DNA of 64,000 nt from Spirochaetales bacterium Spiro_02 (GCA_001604275.1 LVBD01000051.1:20716-84715), one strand, 5' to 3'; counted from the stretch's first letter, positions 1-8,308 are shown. Numbers and translations are program-made. The notes: generated by a model from the letters alone, not told the origin.

Positions 1-427
1 ATGCGACCATCGCGGCGAGGATCGCCATCGGATGGGCGTGGTGGGGATAGGCTCGGAAGAAATTCCTCATGTCGACATGGAGCAGGGAATGCTTGTTGAG
101 CAGGTCGGCGTAGGTCCTGCGCTGTTCTGCATCCGGCAACTCTCCCTTGACCAGAAGGTATGCCACTTCGACGAAATCGCAATTGTCGACGAGATCCTGG
201 ATATCATAGCCGCGATACCGAAGAATCCCTTGCTCACCGTTGATGTAGCAGATCGAACTAGCGCATGATCCCGTATTGACGAAGCCCGGGTCGTAGGTGA
301 TGTAGCCGGTATCCTTCCGTAGGGAGGTGATGTCGATCGATTTGTCTCCCATGTTGTCGGTGATGACCGTCAACGGAAGTTCCTTTCCCTCAAGAATCAA
401 TTTTGCACTATTTTTCGCTATCTCCAT
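1..427 (-). CDS. gltA: Citrate synthase, N-terminal part (runs off the window)
   Basis: Translating the minus strand from an ATG at 427 gives 142 codons that stay open to the window edge. The protein starts MEIAKNSAKLILEGKELPL and contains GILRYRGYDIQDL, the conserved N-terminal segment of type I citrate synthase, followed by a segment ending FRAYPHHAHPMAILAAMVA. The enzyme condenses acetyl-CoA with oxaloacetate at the entry to the TCA or glutamate route. The catalytic His and Asp residues lie beyond the window. AAGGAG stands a few bases before the ATG and supports the start. Just upstream is a short hairpin (441-459). The dehydrogenase gene at 550-1461 lies upstream on the same strand, so co-transcription is possible. 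Confidence 0.9.
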   Translation of the reverse strand, partial: MEIAKNSAKLILEGKELPLTVITDNMGDKSIDITSLRKDTGYITYDPGFVNTGSCASSICYINGEQGILRYRGYDIQDLVDNCDFVEVAYLLVKGELPDAEQRRTYADLLNKHSLLHVDMRNFFRAYPHHAHPMAILAAMVA

Positions 428-440
428 ATACAAACTCCTT

Positions 441-459
441 CCGCCAACGTCGGTGGCGG
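441..459 (-). other. Leader hairpin next to the gltA ribosome binding site
   Basis: CCGCCA and TGGCGG form a 6-bp stem with a 7-base loop, immediately upstream of the AAGGAG of gltA. It could influence translation start. No T-run follows, so it does not look like a terminator. Confidence 0.3.
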
Positions 460-549
460 TCTTCGGACTCATACGCTTGTTTCGCAAAATGGTACGATGA
501 ACCGATCGGTCGCGGCGCAGACTCCTGCGAGGGGGCCTGCTTCGGTGCG

Positions 550-1461
550 TCATTCAGGAAAGCAATCAGATTCCGACAACCTGTCGAGCACCAGAACGAG
601 TGCCTGGGTTCCGTTCCTTCCGTTGCCGGTCCCCTGCAACGCTATGTACAGCTGGTTGACCAGCGCGAGGCCGGGAAGTGCTAGCTGCATTCTGCGGGCT
701 TCCTCCAGCGCAATTCCCAAATCTTTGACGAAATGGTCGATGAAAAAACCAGGCTGGTAGTCATTGGCGATGATTCTGGGGGCAAGATTATCGAGCGTCC
801 AGCATCCGGCGGCCCCCTTGCTGATCGTTTTGACCATCGTTTCGAGGTCAAGCCCGGCTTTCCTTGCATAGAGCATCGCTTCGCAGACCCCGATCATCGT
901 ACCTGCGATAGCAATCTGGTTCGCCATCTTCGTCTGTTGGCCCGCTCCCGGACCTCCTTGCAGTACATAGCTTCGCCCCATCAATGAGAAATAGGGACGC
1001 ATGGCTTCGAACGTTTTCCGTGCACCGCCGACCATGATGGACAATGTCGCCTCTCTGGCGCCGACATCGCCTCCCGAGACCGGAGCATCGAGGCTGTCGC
1101 ATCCCAGTTCGCAGGCTTTTTCATTGATGGAGATCGCCAGCGAGGGTTTCGTCGTGGTCATGTCGACGAAGACCATGCCCGGCCTTGCTCCTGAGAACAG
1201 ACCGTCCTCGCCGAAATAACACGTTTCGACATCCACAGGGAAACCGACCATGGTGAAAACTACATCGCATTTCTGTGCGACTTCTTTCGGAGACCGCGCT
1301 AGGATTGCGCCTTCGTCGAGCAACGGACGGGTTTTCTCCGCCGTTCTATTGTAGACGACGACCGCATGTCCGCCTGAAAGAAGCTGATGGCACATCCAAC
1401 GCCCCATCACCCCGGTCCCGATCCATCCGATTACAGACTGTTCCTGGGTTCCTGCAAACAT
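550..1461 (-). CDS. NAD(P)-dependent beta-hydroxyacid dehydrogenase (3-hydroxyisobutyrate / tartronate semialdehyde reductase family)
   Basis: This 303-residue protein has the family layout. An N-terminal Rossmann fold carries IGWIGTGVMGRWM (GxGxxG) at about residues 11-23. The substrate signature DAPVSGGDVGAR follows near residue 125. The catalytic lysine region is GQQTKMANQ near residue 175, and the C-terminal half is all-helical. Family members oxidise or reduce small 3-hydroxy acids such as 3-hydroxyisobutyrate, tartronate semialdehyde or 4-hydroxybutyrate, and the substrate cannot be set from sequence alone. GGAGG lies six bases before the ATG at 1461. It is upstream of gltA on the same strand, about 120 bp away, which may hint at central carbon metabolism. 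Confidence 0.85.
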   Translation of the reverse strand: MFAGTQEQSVIGWIGTGVMGRWMCHQLLSGGHAVVVYNRTAEKTRPLLDEGAILARSPKEVAQKCDVVFTMVGFPVDVETCYFGEDGLFSGARPGMVFVDMTTTKPSLAISINEKACELGCDSLDAPVSGGDVGAREATLSIMVGGARKTFEAMRPYFSLMGRSYVLQGGPGAGQQTKMANQIAIAGTMIGVCEAMLYARKAGLDLETMVKTISKGAAGCWTLDNLAPRIIANDYQPGFFIDHFVKDLGIALEEARRMQLALPGLALVNQLYIALQGTGNGRNGTQALVLVLDRLSESDCFPE

Positions 1462-1573
1462 GTTGATCCTCCAGAAGTTGCAATTTGCATTATATCCTAC
1501 TCGATTTTCTTCAAAAAGGAAATAAGGAGGCGTTCGCTGGAAAAGAACACTTTCCTCAATTCATAACCATGAG

Positions 1574-1579
1574 TATAAT
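1574..1579 (+). promoter_or_regulatory. Candidate -10 box for the ArsR-family / EFR1 pair
   Basis: A consensus TATAAT stands 19 bases before the ATG at 1599. The -35 at the right distance (TTTCCT, 1551-1556) is poor, as expected for an activator-dependent or weak promoter. No clear SmtB-type palindrome is visible here. Confidence 0.4.
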
Positions 1580-1598
1580 GAGATATCGGAGGCACGGT

Positions 1599-1916
1599 AT
1601 GGAACAAATCAGGGAAGCGAGTCTGCCCCCGGACGAAAAAGTGGTGGATATCGCCAGTTTCTTCAAAGTATTCGGTGATCCAACCCGTCTGAAGATTCTC
1701 TTCCTGCTGGAAGCGGGGGAATTGCCGGTGAGCGCGATCGTCGATGCGCTCGGCATGCAGCAGTCCGCGATCAGCCAGCAGCTCAAGTTGCTGAAAGCCT
1801 CTAGGCTCGTCAGATGGAGGAAAGAAGGTCGCAATATCTTTTATCGGCTTGATGACGACCATATCGCACGGATACTATCGTTGGGGAGCGAACATTACGA
1901 AGAAACCTTGAACTAG
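1599..1916 (+). CDS. ArsR/SmtB-family metal sensor repressor with alpha5 zinc site
   Basis: This winged-helix repressor of 105 residues starts at the ATG at 1599, which has GGAGG five bases upstream; an in-frame ATG at 1485 lacks such a site. The DNA-recognition helix is in QQSAISQQLKLLKASRLV. The C-terminal helix carries Asp86, His88, His99 and Glu102, spaced D-x-H-x10-H-x2-E. This is the alpha5 metal site of SmtB and CzrA, which sense Zn(II) or Co(II). The alpha3 cysteine motif (ELCVCDL) of ArsR/CadC is absent. It is followed after 12 bases by the flavodoxin-ferredoxin gene, so the two form an operon. A matching 12-2-12 operator lies before the P-type ATPase at 58.8 kb. That regulatory link is inferred. 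Confidence 0.85.
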   Translation: MEQIREASLPPDEKVVDIASFFKVFGDPTRLKILFLLEAGELPVSAIVDALGMQQSAISQQLKLLKASRLVRWRKEGRNIFYRLDDDHIARILSLGSEHYEETLN

Positions 1917-1928
1917 GAGGAATTCGAT

Positions 1929-2723
1929 ATGGTCGGACATGTCCATGTGCTGTATTTCAGTCCGACGGGAAACAGCAGGACGACTGCCAACGCCGTGGCG
2001 TTCGGATTGGAAGCCGGTATCGATCTGAACCATGACCTGACGTGCCGTGCCGCCCGCAAGGAAGTTGAACGTTCAGGCCTGTCGTTTGATTCGAACGATA
2101 TCGTCGTGTTGTGCGCTCCCGTATATGCGGGGCGCCTTCCATCCTGCTTTTCCTGCCTGTTTTCTTCAATCCATGCCAACGGAGCCAGAGCCGTGCTGTC
2201 CGTCACGTACGGAAATCGTGCGTACGATGATGCGCTGATCGAACTGGAGGATCTGTGTTGCGGGGCGGGGTTCGTCCCGCTGTGTGCCGGAGCTTTCGTC
2301 GGGATGCATTCGTATGACCGACGCATCGGGGCGGATCGTCCCGATGCCAAGGATCTCGACGCGATGCATGCGTTGGGGAGAATCGCTTTGGAGAAGATCG
2401 AGGAACAGGCCTCGATTGCCGAAAAGATACCGGGTAACCGACCGTATCGGCAGGGAATCGTACCTTCGGTTCCTCCGTACGGACCGATCGTTTCAGGGTT
2501 CTGCACGCGTTGCGGAATCTGCGCCACGGTATGCCCCGTTGATGCGATTCCAGCCACAGGACCGTATATTACCGATCCGGCGGCATGCATCCACTGTTGC
2601 GCCTGCATCCGGGCATGTCCTGAAGGCGCCCGTTCCATGGAGGATCTCCGGCATCAGGTGATCGTGAAACGGCTTGAGCAGGGATGTCTCGACGTCCGGC
2701 GCGAACCTGAACTTTTTTCTTGA
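1929..2723 (+). CDS. EFR1-type flavodoxin-ferredoxin fusion protein
   Basis: The 264-residue protein has an N-terminal flavodoxin-like domain with the phosphate-binding loop YFSPTGNSRTTA (residues 9-20). Two C-terminal 4Fe-4S ferredoxin motifs follow: CTRCGICATVCP near residue 196 and CIHCCACIRACP near residue 221. This is the domain order of the EFR1 family, probably an electron-transfer protein pairing FMN with two iron-sulfur clusters; partners are unknown. GGAGG precedes the ATG, 12 bases after the metal-sensor stop codon. Co-transcription with a zinc-type sensor suggests expression responds to metal status, perhaps because zinc damages iron-sulfur clusters, but that is speculation. Confidence 0.82.
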   Translation: MVGHVHVLYFSPTGNSRTTANAVAFGLEAGIDLNHDLTCRAARKEVERSGLSFDSNDIVVLCAPVYAGRLPSCFSCLFSSIHANGARAVLSVTYGNRAYDDALIELEDLCCGAGFVPLCAGAFVGMHSYDRRIGADRPDAKDLDAMHALGRIALEKIEEQASIAEKIPGNRPYRQGIVPSVPPYGPIVSGFCTRCGICATVCPVDAIPATGPYITDPAACIHCCACIRACPEGARSMEDLRHQVIVKRLEQGCLDVRREPELFS

Positions 2724-2737
2724 ACGATGGAAGAATA

Positions 2738-2781
2738 ATAAAAACGCCGCGACTATCCATGATAGGATATCGTCGCGGCGT
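2738..2781 (-). terminator. Rho-independent terminator of argG
   Basis: ACGCCGCGAC (2744-2753) pairs with GTCGCGGCGT (2772-2781). On the minus strand the stem is followed by TTTTTATTATT. It lies just after the argG stop codon. Confidence 0.85.
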
Positions 2782-2798
2782 AGTCCCTACGGGAAGGG

Positions 2799-4016
2799 CT
2801 AGTTTCTGCTCGCCGACGCCATCAGCCTGATGGCGTTGATATTGATGAAGCCCTTGCAGTCGACAGGATGGTATCCGCCGGCCTTGTCCATGCTGCCGAG
2901 CGCTTCGTTGTACAGCGAACAGGGACTGGTGATACCTGCATTGATGACGTTTCCTTTATACAAGGCGATCTTCGCCGTGCCTGTCACATGCTTCTGACTC
3001 TGCTCGAATGCGGCGGTGAGCATATCGAATTCGGGGGCGTGCCAATAGCCGTTGTAGATCAGCTCCGCGTACTTGGGCATCAGGCTGTCGCGCAGATGCA
3101 TGACCTCCTTGTCCATCGTAATTCCCTCAAGGTTGTGGTGGGCTTTCCAGAGGATCTCGCAGCCCGGAGTCTCGTACACGCCGCGGCTCTTGATTCCGAT
3201 ATAGCGGTTCTCCACCATGTCGACACGTCCGATCGCGTTATCATGTCCCATTTTGTTCAAGTATAGGACCATGCCGAGCGGATCCGTCACCACGGTTCCG
3301 TCGCCTTCGTTCGTTACCTTCACAGGAGTTCCATCCACGAACTCTATGGACAGAAGCGTTTCCTTGTCCGGCGCATCCTGCGGAGAAAGCGTCAAGGAAA
3401 AAACGTCGGAGGGGCAGCGGTTCGCCGGATCCTCGAGAATGCCTGCCTCGTGGCTGATATGGATCAGATTCTCGTCCTCGCTATACGGCTTCTTGACGGA
3501 AGCCTTGACCGGAATGCCGTATTTCTCAGCGTACGCAAGCATATCGGAACGCCCTTCGAACTGACTGAGCCATTCTGGATCCTTCCATGGACTGATGATC
3601 TTCACTTCCGGCATATGCATGTAGTAGCCGAATTCGAACCGTACTTGGTCGTTGCCCTTGCCGGTGGCTCCATGGGCCACATAGACCGTTCCTTCCCGCT
3701 TCGCGATCTCGATCTGCCGTTTCGCGATGATCGGTCTCGCAATGGAAGTGCCGAGCATGTATGTCCCCTCGTAGATCGTGTTCGCCTTCATCGCCGGGAT
3801 GACGTAGTCCGTTACGAGTTCCTTGCGTAGATCTTCGATATATACTTTCGAAGCTCCCGTCGCGAACGCTTTCTTTTCGATCGCCTCGAAGTCTTCGTTC
3901 TGCCCCACGTTCGCGACATACGCGATAACGTCGAATCCTTTGTTCGCCAGCCATTTTAGAATGACCGATGTGTCCAGGCCGCCACTATATGCCAGGATGA
4001 TCTTCTCTTTGCTCAT
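2799..4016 (-). CDS. argG: Argininosuccinate synthase
   Basis: The 405-residue protein has the normal family length. It starts [20 protein letters not shown], which contains the N-type ATP-pyrophosphatase P-loop SGGLDTS. Further conserved blocks are [13 protein letters not shown] near residue 120 and [16 protein letters not shown] near residue 270. It joins citrulline and aspartate with ATP to make argininosuccinate, the penultimate step of arginine synthesis, in the cytoplasm. GGAGG precedes the ATG by nine bases. The gene stands alone with its own promoter and terminator. No argH or other arg genes are visible in the window. The upstream region carries ARG-box-like sites, consistent with arginine repression. 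Confidence 0.97.
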   Translation of the reverse strand: MSKEKIILAYSGGLDTSVILKWLANKGFDVIAYVANVGQNEDFEAIEKKAFATGASKVYIEDLRKELVTDYVIPAMKANTIYEGTYMLGTSIARPIIAKRQIEIAKREGTVYVAHGATGKGNDQVRFEFGYYMHMPEVKIISPWKDPEWLSQFEGRSDMLAYAEKYGIPVKASVKKPYSEDENLIHISHEAGILEDPANRCPSDVFSLTLSPQDAPDKETLLSIEFVDGTPVKVTNEGDGTVVTDPLGMVLYLNKMGHDNAIGRVDMVENRYIGIKSRGVYETPGCEILWKAHHNLEGITMDKEVMHLRDSLMPKYAELIYNGYWHAPEFDMLTAAFEQSQKHVTGTAKIALYKGNVINAGITSPCSLYNEALGSMDKAGGYHPVDCKGFININAIRLMASASRN

Positions 4017-4063
4017 ATCGTGTATCCCTCCATAGGATCTCTTGTTCCAGATTCGTTGACAGG

Positions 4064-4093
4064 ATTGTATGCGAAACTTGATAAAATATGCAA
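4064..4093 (-). promoter_or_regulatory. Sigma70-type promoter of argG
   Basis: On the minus strand TTGCAT (-35, 4088-4093) is followed after 18 bases by TACAAT (-10, 4064-4069), about 50 bases before the argG ATG. Confidence 0.65.
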
Positions 4094-4166
4094 TACATTT
4101 TGTATATTTATTCGTAAAAAAGGGGTCTGTTGCGCTCAGGAACGCAAAAGATTAAATATTTATTCA
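4079..4166 (-). promoter_or_regulatory. ARG-box-like operator cluster upstream of argG
   Basis: Three 14-base sites match the ArgR consensus TGNATWWWWATNCA, read on the minus strand: TGCATATTTTATCA at 4079-4092 (10 of 12 informative positions), CGAATAAATATACA at 4101-4114 (11 of 12) and TGAATAAATATTTA at 4153-4166 (11 of 12). The first two start 22 bases apart, about two helical turns as in paired ARG boxes, and the first overlaps the argG -35. The stretch is AT-rich, so chance matches are possible. No argR gene is in the window. Confidence 0.45.
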
Positions 4167-4264
4167 TGGATTTTGTGCTATTAGCGCCACATATGTTACG
4201 CTGTGGGGAGCTTTGCATCGTATTTCGGACGGCGATCGCCCTGTCATTCGATGTACTTCGACTC

Positions 4265-4303
4265 TTGTCATGATTGAGTCATTATGATATCATAATGATA
4301 TCA
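4265..4303 (+). promoter_or_regulatory. Palindromic operator candidate before the ABC exporter
   Basis: ATTATGATATCATAAT (4281-4296) is a perfect 16-base palindrome. Its core TGATATCA recurs at 4296-4303, giving two copies 11 bases apart. TTGTCA (4265-4270) could be a -35, with CATAAT as a distant -10. The arrangement looks like a repressor site over the exporter promoter. The rest of the 355-base gap (4017-4371) holds only the argG control region; no gene is seen in it. Confidence 0.4.
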
Positions 4304-4371
4304 AATACAACGAGTCGGACCTTGGGACGGAGTCGGAAAGGCGCCATCCAGAGTGTCCGGAAGGAAACGAG

Positions 4372-5175
4372 ATGGAGCAAGTCCGGGAATCCGGTGATTT
4401 CGCGATTGCGTTCGACCATGTGACGAAACGATATGACGGGAAAGAGACTCCGGCTGTCGAAGATTTGAATCTGGCGATTCGAAAAGGTGAAATATTTGGT
4501 TTCCTGGGACCGAACGGGGCGGGCAAGTCCACGACGATCAGGATGCTGGTCGGAATGCTCAGACAGAACTCGGGAACGATCACGGCCGATGGGTTCGACA
4601 ATATCGTCAGCTCCGTCGGTCTGAAGCGATGTCTCGGATATGTCCCCGATGAACCGGTGTTCTACGAACGGATGAGCGGATTGCGCCATATCAACTTCAT
4701 CTGCGATCTGTACGGAGTACCGCAGCGCCTTCGGAAAGAACGGATCGGGAAACTTGCCAGTCTGTTTGAAATGACCGAAGTTTTGGATGATCCGATCAGT
4801 AGCTACTCCCATGGCATGAAACAGAAACTCGGGGTGATCGCCGCGCTGGTTCACGATCCGATGATACTGGTTCTGGACGAACCCATGGTCGGTCTTGATC
4901 CGAGATCCTCCTTCATCCTGAAGGATGTCATGCGGGAATTCTGTAGGAAAGGCCGGACGGTATTCTTTTCGACCCATGTGATGGAGGTCGCAGAGCGGCT
5001 TTGCGACCGTGTGGGAATCATTTCGAAAGGAAGGCTGCTGTTCGAAGGCACGCTTGAGGAACTGAAACTCCGCAAGGGCGGTGAAGACGCCACGCTTGAG
5101 GAACTGTTTCTGCAGATGACCGGTCAGGCCGATGTCGCAGGCCTGGCGAAAAGAACCGAGGAGGTCCTGGAATGA
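4372..5175 (+). CDS. ABC exporter ATP-binding protein
   Basis: This 267-residue single nucleotide-binding domain has Walker A GPNGAGKSTT near residue 46, the signature SYSHGMKQKLGV near residue 145, Walker B MILVLDEPMVGLDP near residue 165, and the switch histidine in FFSTHVMEV near residue 203. The C-terminal extension is typical of the CcmA/YtrB-like group, which pairs with ABC-2 type permeases. A good AAGGA precedes the ATG. The stop codon overlaps the permease start (ATGA), so the two are translationally coupled. The transported substrate cannot be told. A palindromic operator candidate lies about 70 bases upstream. Confidence 0.92.
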   Translation: MEQVRESGDFAIAFDHVTKRYDGKETPAVEDLNLAIRKGEIFGFLGPNGAGKSTTIRMLVGMLRQNSGTITADGFDNIVSSVGLKRCLGYVPDEPVFYERMSGLRHINFICDLYGVPQRLRKERIGKLASLFEMTEVLDDPISSYSHGMKQKLGVIAALVHDPMILVLDEPMVGLDPRSSFILKDVMREFCRKGRTVFFSTHVMEVAERLCDRVGIISKGRLLFEGTLEELKLRKGGEDATLEELFLQMTGQADVAGLAKRTEEVLE

Positions 5176-6905
5176 GCCTTCGGGTCGTGCTGCTTCTTGT
5201 CCGCACCTATTATCTGGGAACCCGCCCATGGGAGCAATTGTTCAGCCGCTCCGCATCGCGCGGCCGTGGTGTCGAAACGAAACATACCGCGACGACCGTA
5301 CGGCGCATCGGCTACGTTCTGCTGTCGATCCTGCTTTTCTTTTCATTCGTGATGGTGATGGTGATGTTCGGCTTCAACTACTACTCGTTTCAGTCGATCG
5401 GCCGGACTCTTGGATACCCTGATATTGGTGCGATGATGGCTCAGTTCATCGGCGCTGTCATCGTCTTCCTGTTTTCCTGCATGAGCGCACCCTCGGTCCT
5501 GTACAGGGGAAAGGATCTGTCTTTACTGATGTCCGTTCCTATCCGACGGAGCGAACTGCTTGCGAGCAGGATGGTGTTGCTCTATCTTTCGATGGCTTCG
5601 CTCTACTTCTTCATCGTGTTTCCCGGAATCGTGATCGTGTATTTCGTCACGGGCATTTCCGTTCCGCTGTTTTTGGGAGCCGTACTGACACTGCTGCTCG
5701 GTCCGTTGGTTCCTGTGCTGCTGGGATCTTTGTTCGGGATGCTGATCACAAGATTGATGAAGGGCAGGAAGCATAAATCGCTCATCGAGGTCTTCTCGAT
5801 CATCGTGATGATGGCGCTCATCATCTATTCGCAAAGCAGCATCATGCGTTTCACGGATGGTTCGGGACTGTTCGAAGGCTCGGCCGCGGATGATCTGGGT
5901 CGAACGTATGGAGCCCTCTTCGAAAGACTCCACCATGCGTTGCCGCTTTTCGCATGCCAGGCTTCGATGTTGTTTTCTGTCGGCGGACGCCTCAACCCGT
6001 ACCTAGCGGCGGCGGCATGCATCGTAATGAACGCTGTCCTCGCTCTAGTGGCGATGTTCCTGCTTGAGGCGTCGTATGGCCGATGCGTCTCGATTGCGCT
6101 CTCAGGAGAAGGGAGATCGAGACGCCGGGAGACAGCCGGTGCGACGGAGCGGTTCGGGGATCGGTCGGCGTATCGTCCCGCTTCATTGCGTTCCACGCTC
6201 ATTCGAAAGGAATGGGATGTTGTGCGCGGAACATCTTCGTTCTTCGTTGAAATCATCGGCGAAGTCTGTGTTCCAATCATCCTCGTAGTGGTATACGCTC
6301 TCAGCGGATTGCTCGGAGAATTGTCGGAAGGACTTGGCGCCCTGACTGTTTCTCCCTGGTTCCCCGCGGCCGTTTCAGGGATTTTGCTGCTGATGTCGTC
6401 GTTCACGATGATCAGCTCCACGAGCGTGTCCCGTGAAGGTCCTCTGTTCGACCTGTGCAGGTCCTGGCCGATTCCCGCCTCGGTGCAAGTCGATGCGAAA
6501 CTTGTCTTCCATATGCTGCTGATGTATCTCTCCCATGCTGTCTATCTCCTGGTGGCGGTGTTCCTGCTCGGAATCGGTTTTGAGAATCTGCCGTGGATGC
6601 TTGCGCTTGGGTTTTTCACAATCCTTGGAACCGGAGCACTTTCCTTGGCTGTCGATTATCGTCGGCCGCTGCTGGACTGGAAGATTCCCCAACAGGCGAT
6701 GAAGCGGAATTTCAACGGACTGATCGGCATGGGAATCGGACTGCTCTATCTGGCTGTCGTCGCATCCGCCGTCTTGCTTGCGTACCTTGCGGGGCTGACA
6801 CCCGTCGCCTCGATGTATGTCGGATGCGCCGCATCGGCCGTCGGCGCGTTCGCTTCCCGAAAGATCGCGCTTCGGCAGGGGCGGTCGGCGTATCTTCCCC
6901 GCTAG
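5172..6905 (+). CDS. ABC exporter permease (ABC-2 type, two-half)
   Basis: This 577-residue polytopic membrane protein overlaps the ATPase gene by four bases. It has about twelve hydrophobic segments in two groups (residues about 45-310 and 370-560), separated by a hydrophilic stretch around residues 310-350 rich in Arg, Ser and Glu. The first half includes the cytoplasmic segment YRGKDLSLLMSVPIRRSELL, typical of ABC-2 exporters, where the domain joining TM2 and TM3 contacts the ATPase. It probably forms the membrane channel for the ATPase encoded just before it. The cargo is unknown; related pairs handle antibiotics, peptides or lipids. Confidence 0.85.
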   Translation: MSLRVVLLLVRTYYLGTRPWEQLFSRSASRGRGVETKHTATTVRRIGYVLLSILLFFSFVMVMVMFGFNYYSFQSIGRTLGYPDIGAMMAQFIGAVIVFLFSCMSAPSVLYRGKDLSLLMSVPIRRSELLASRMVLLYLSMASLYFFIVFPGIVIVYFVTGISVPLFLGAVLTLLLGPLVPVLLGSLFGMLITRLMKGRKHKSLIEVFSIIVMMALIIYSQSSIMRFTDGSGLFEGSAADDLGRTYGALFERLHHALPLFACQASMLFSVGGRLNPYLAAAACIVMNAVLALVAMFLLEASYGRCVSIALSGEGRSRRRETAGATERFGDRSAYRPASLRSTLIRKEWDVVRGTSSFFVEIIGEVCVPIILVVVYALSGLLGELSEGLGALTVSPWFPAAVSGILLLMSSFTMISSTSVSREGPLFDLCRSWPIPASVQVDAKLVFHMLLMYLSHAVYLLVAVFLLGIGFENLPWMLALGFFTILGTGALSLAVDYRRPLLDWKIPQQAMKRNFNGLIGMGIGLLYLAVVASAVLLAYLAGLTPVASMYVGCAASAVGAFASRKIALRQGRSAYLPR

Positions 6906-6915
6906 CGTAGCTTTC

Positions 6916-7392
6916 TCAGCGCACCGCAAGCTTGAGGTCGGCGCGGTTGCCGTTACCTCCAGTCAGCACCCACACGGGTTCCACCGACTTGAGGTACGGA
7001 ATAGTGTCACCGGCTTTGCTGACTTCCGCCTCGATCGAATATTTTAAGTAGGGGAGGATGTCCTTCAGGCTGTAGCGGATCGTGAAATTGACGGGGAACC
7101 GTTGCGGGTTCCTGATCCTCTGGTGGGAAATCTCCCGTGTGGCTCCGGTGACGAAGTCGTGTTGGATCAGAGCGATATCCACCACCATCGCGGCATCGGA
7201 AAAAGAGTATGTCCCTGGATACGTGATGCTGCCAGTGATGACTCCGTAATCGTATGCCGCATCGGCGGCATGCGTAGCGTTTTCCTGCACGGAAGAACAG
7301 GACGACAGCAGGATAGCCATGCAGCACAGCAACGGCAGAATCGCGCCGCATGCAGCATGGAATCTGATTTTTGTCTCCATCGTCCTGTCCAA
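6916..7392 (-). CDS. Lipoprotein of the YbaY / YscW family
   Basis: The precursor of about 158 residues has a signal peptide of roughly 30 residues ending in the lipobox LLSSC, so it should be lipid-anchored. After it comes a single beta-sandwich domain (VITGSITYPGTYSFSDAAMV ... VDIALIQHD), like the YbaY/YscW domain of periplasmic lipoproteins with chaperone-like or unknown roles. Three starts are possible. TTG at 7392 has GAGGAG six bases upstream and is preferred. ATG at 7380 has only a close AGGA. TTG at 7398 touches the GAGGAG. It converges on the ABC permease with only ten bases between them. No type III secretion genes are nearby, so a secretion role is unlikely. Confidence 0.72.
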   Translation of the reverse strand: MDRTMETKIRFHAACGAILPLLCCMAILLSSCSSVQENATHAADAAYDYGVITGSITYPGTYSFSDAAMVVDIALIQHDFVTGATREISHQRIRNPQRFPVNFTIRYSLKDILPYLKYSIEAEVSKAGDTIPYLKSVEPVWVLTGGNGNRADLKLAVR

Positions 7393-7449
7393 ACTCAACT
7401 CCTCGTCGGTCCGTTACAAAAAAATCATTACATCGAAAATCGCCGAATG

Positions 7450-8223
7450 TCAAACATTCGAAAGCCGATTTCGCGGCGTTCTGTGCCTGTGCGGCCTCAT
7501 GCAGTCCTCTTTTGTCGCCAGAAAGTCGCGGACCAACGTGCATATCCCATCGACAGATCGCGCGAGTGGGAACCCGCTTCGTTCAGTCGTGTCCTCCATT
7601 TCGTCCCAATCGACGATGATCCCGAAATCCGCATGCCGAAGCATGGGGATATCGGTGGGGCCGTCCCCCACTGCGATCGTGAGCGGACGAATCCCTGTTC
7701 TTGAGGCGATGCGTGCAGCCTCCGCTTCCAGCAGGAATGCTTTATCCTGCGGACCGCTGACGGCGATCGAGATGTCCCCGATGCGACCGTCAATGATTTC
7801 GAACGTTTTTCCGAACAGAGCGCCGAAACTTCGTCTGACATCCATTCGCAAAAGATATCGTTCTATCAGATTGACGGTTCCGCAACTGATGACGCAGTAT
7901 TCAGCGTCCACGTCGTCGCGCAAAATCCTCAATGGGACAAGCGCGGACGATCCTGCGAGCGAACGGATATCCTCGACGATTTCATCGAGCAGGTGCTCCG
8001 GAGCGTGTCGCGTGAATCGTACATACGTTTCCGTGAATTCGCCGAGACTGAGCAGACCTTCCATGTCGTTCCGTACCGCTTGCATCGCTTCCGTTCGCTC
8101 TTGGGGGCTTCGGTTTTCCACCGCCTTCATGAGAAGCCGTTGCTCGCTGTCATACGGACGCAACGGATACAATGTCCCGTCAAAATCGAAAGCAATCAGT
8201 ACGGTTCTTCGTCGGTCGCACAT
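7450..8223 (-). CDS. HAD-superfamily hydrolase (phosphatase-like)
   Basis: The 257-residue protein has all HAD motifs: motif I FDFDGTLYP at residues 11-19 with both aspartates, motif II in YCVISCGTV near residue 105, and motif III as DKAFLLEAE with the acidic pair in VGDGPTDIPML near residue 195. The order and spacing resemble the class IB phosphoserine-phosphatase/MtnX-like branch. It should remove a phosphate from a small molecule; the substrate is unknown. There is no Shine-Dalgarno sequence before the ATG. The promoter at 8230-8258 places the transcription start on or beside the ATG, so the mRNA may be leaderless. Confidence 0.8.
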   Translation of the reverse strand: MCDRRRTVLIAFDFDGTLYPLRPYDSEQRLLMKAVENRSPQERTEAMQAVRNDMEGLLSLGEFTETYVRFTRHAPEHLLDEIVEDIRSLAGSSALVPLRILRDDVDAEYCVISCGTVNLIERYLLRMDVRRSFGALFGKTFEIIDGRIGDISIAVSGPQDKAFLLEAEAARIASRTGIRPLTIAVGDGPTDIPMLRHADFGIIVDWDEMEDTTERSGFPLARSVDGICTLVRDFLATKEDCMRPHRHRTPRNRLSNV

Positions 8224-8228
8224 GAACG

Positions 8229-8258
8229 CAGTATATACTGTCAGCCTATGCGGCGCAA
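8229..8258 (-). promoter_or_regulatory. Promoter abutting the HAD hydrolase start codon, with a 12-base palindrome
   Basis: On the minus strand TTGCGC (8253-8258) and TATACT (8230-8235) are separated by 17 bases. The -10 ends six bases before the ATG, so the predicted start site falls on the A of the ATG. CAGTATATACTG (8229-8240) is a perfect palindrome over the -10 and could be a repressor site. The -35 is weak (TTG only). Confidence 0.45.
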
Positions 8259-8271
8259 CGGGATCCGGCCA

Positions 8272-8308
8272 TAGAAAAAGGAGAACGGTCCAGAAGTCCC
8301 GCTCTCCT
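8272..8308 (-). terminator. Rho-independent terminator of hflKC
   Basis: Minus-strand AGGAGAGCGG pairs with CCGTTCTCCT (one G-U pair) around a 10-base loop and is followed by TTTTTCT. It lies 30 bases after the hflC stop. Confidence 0.85.

Noticed and set aside
4282..5229. 315-codon minus-strand frame opposite the ABC ATPase
   Set aside because: Antisense artefact; the plus strand carries Walker A, signature and Walker B.
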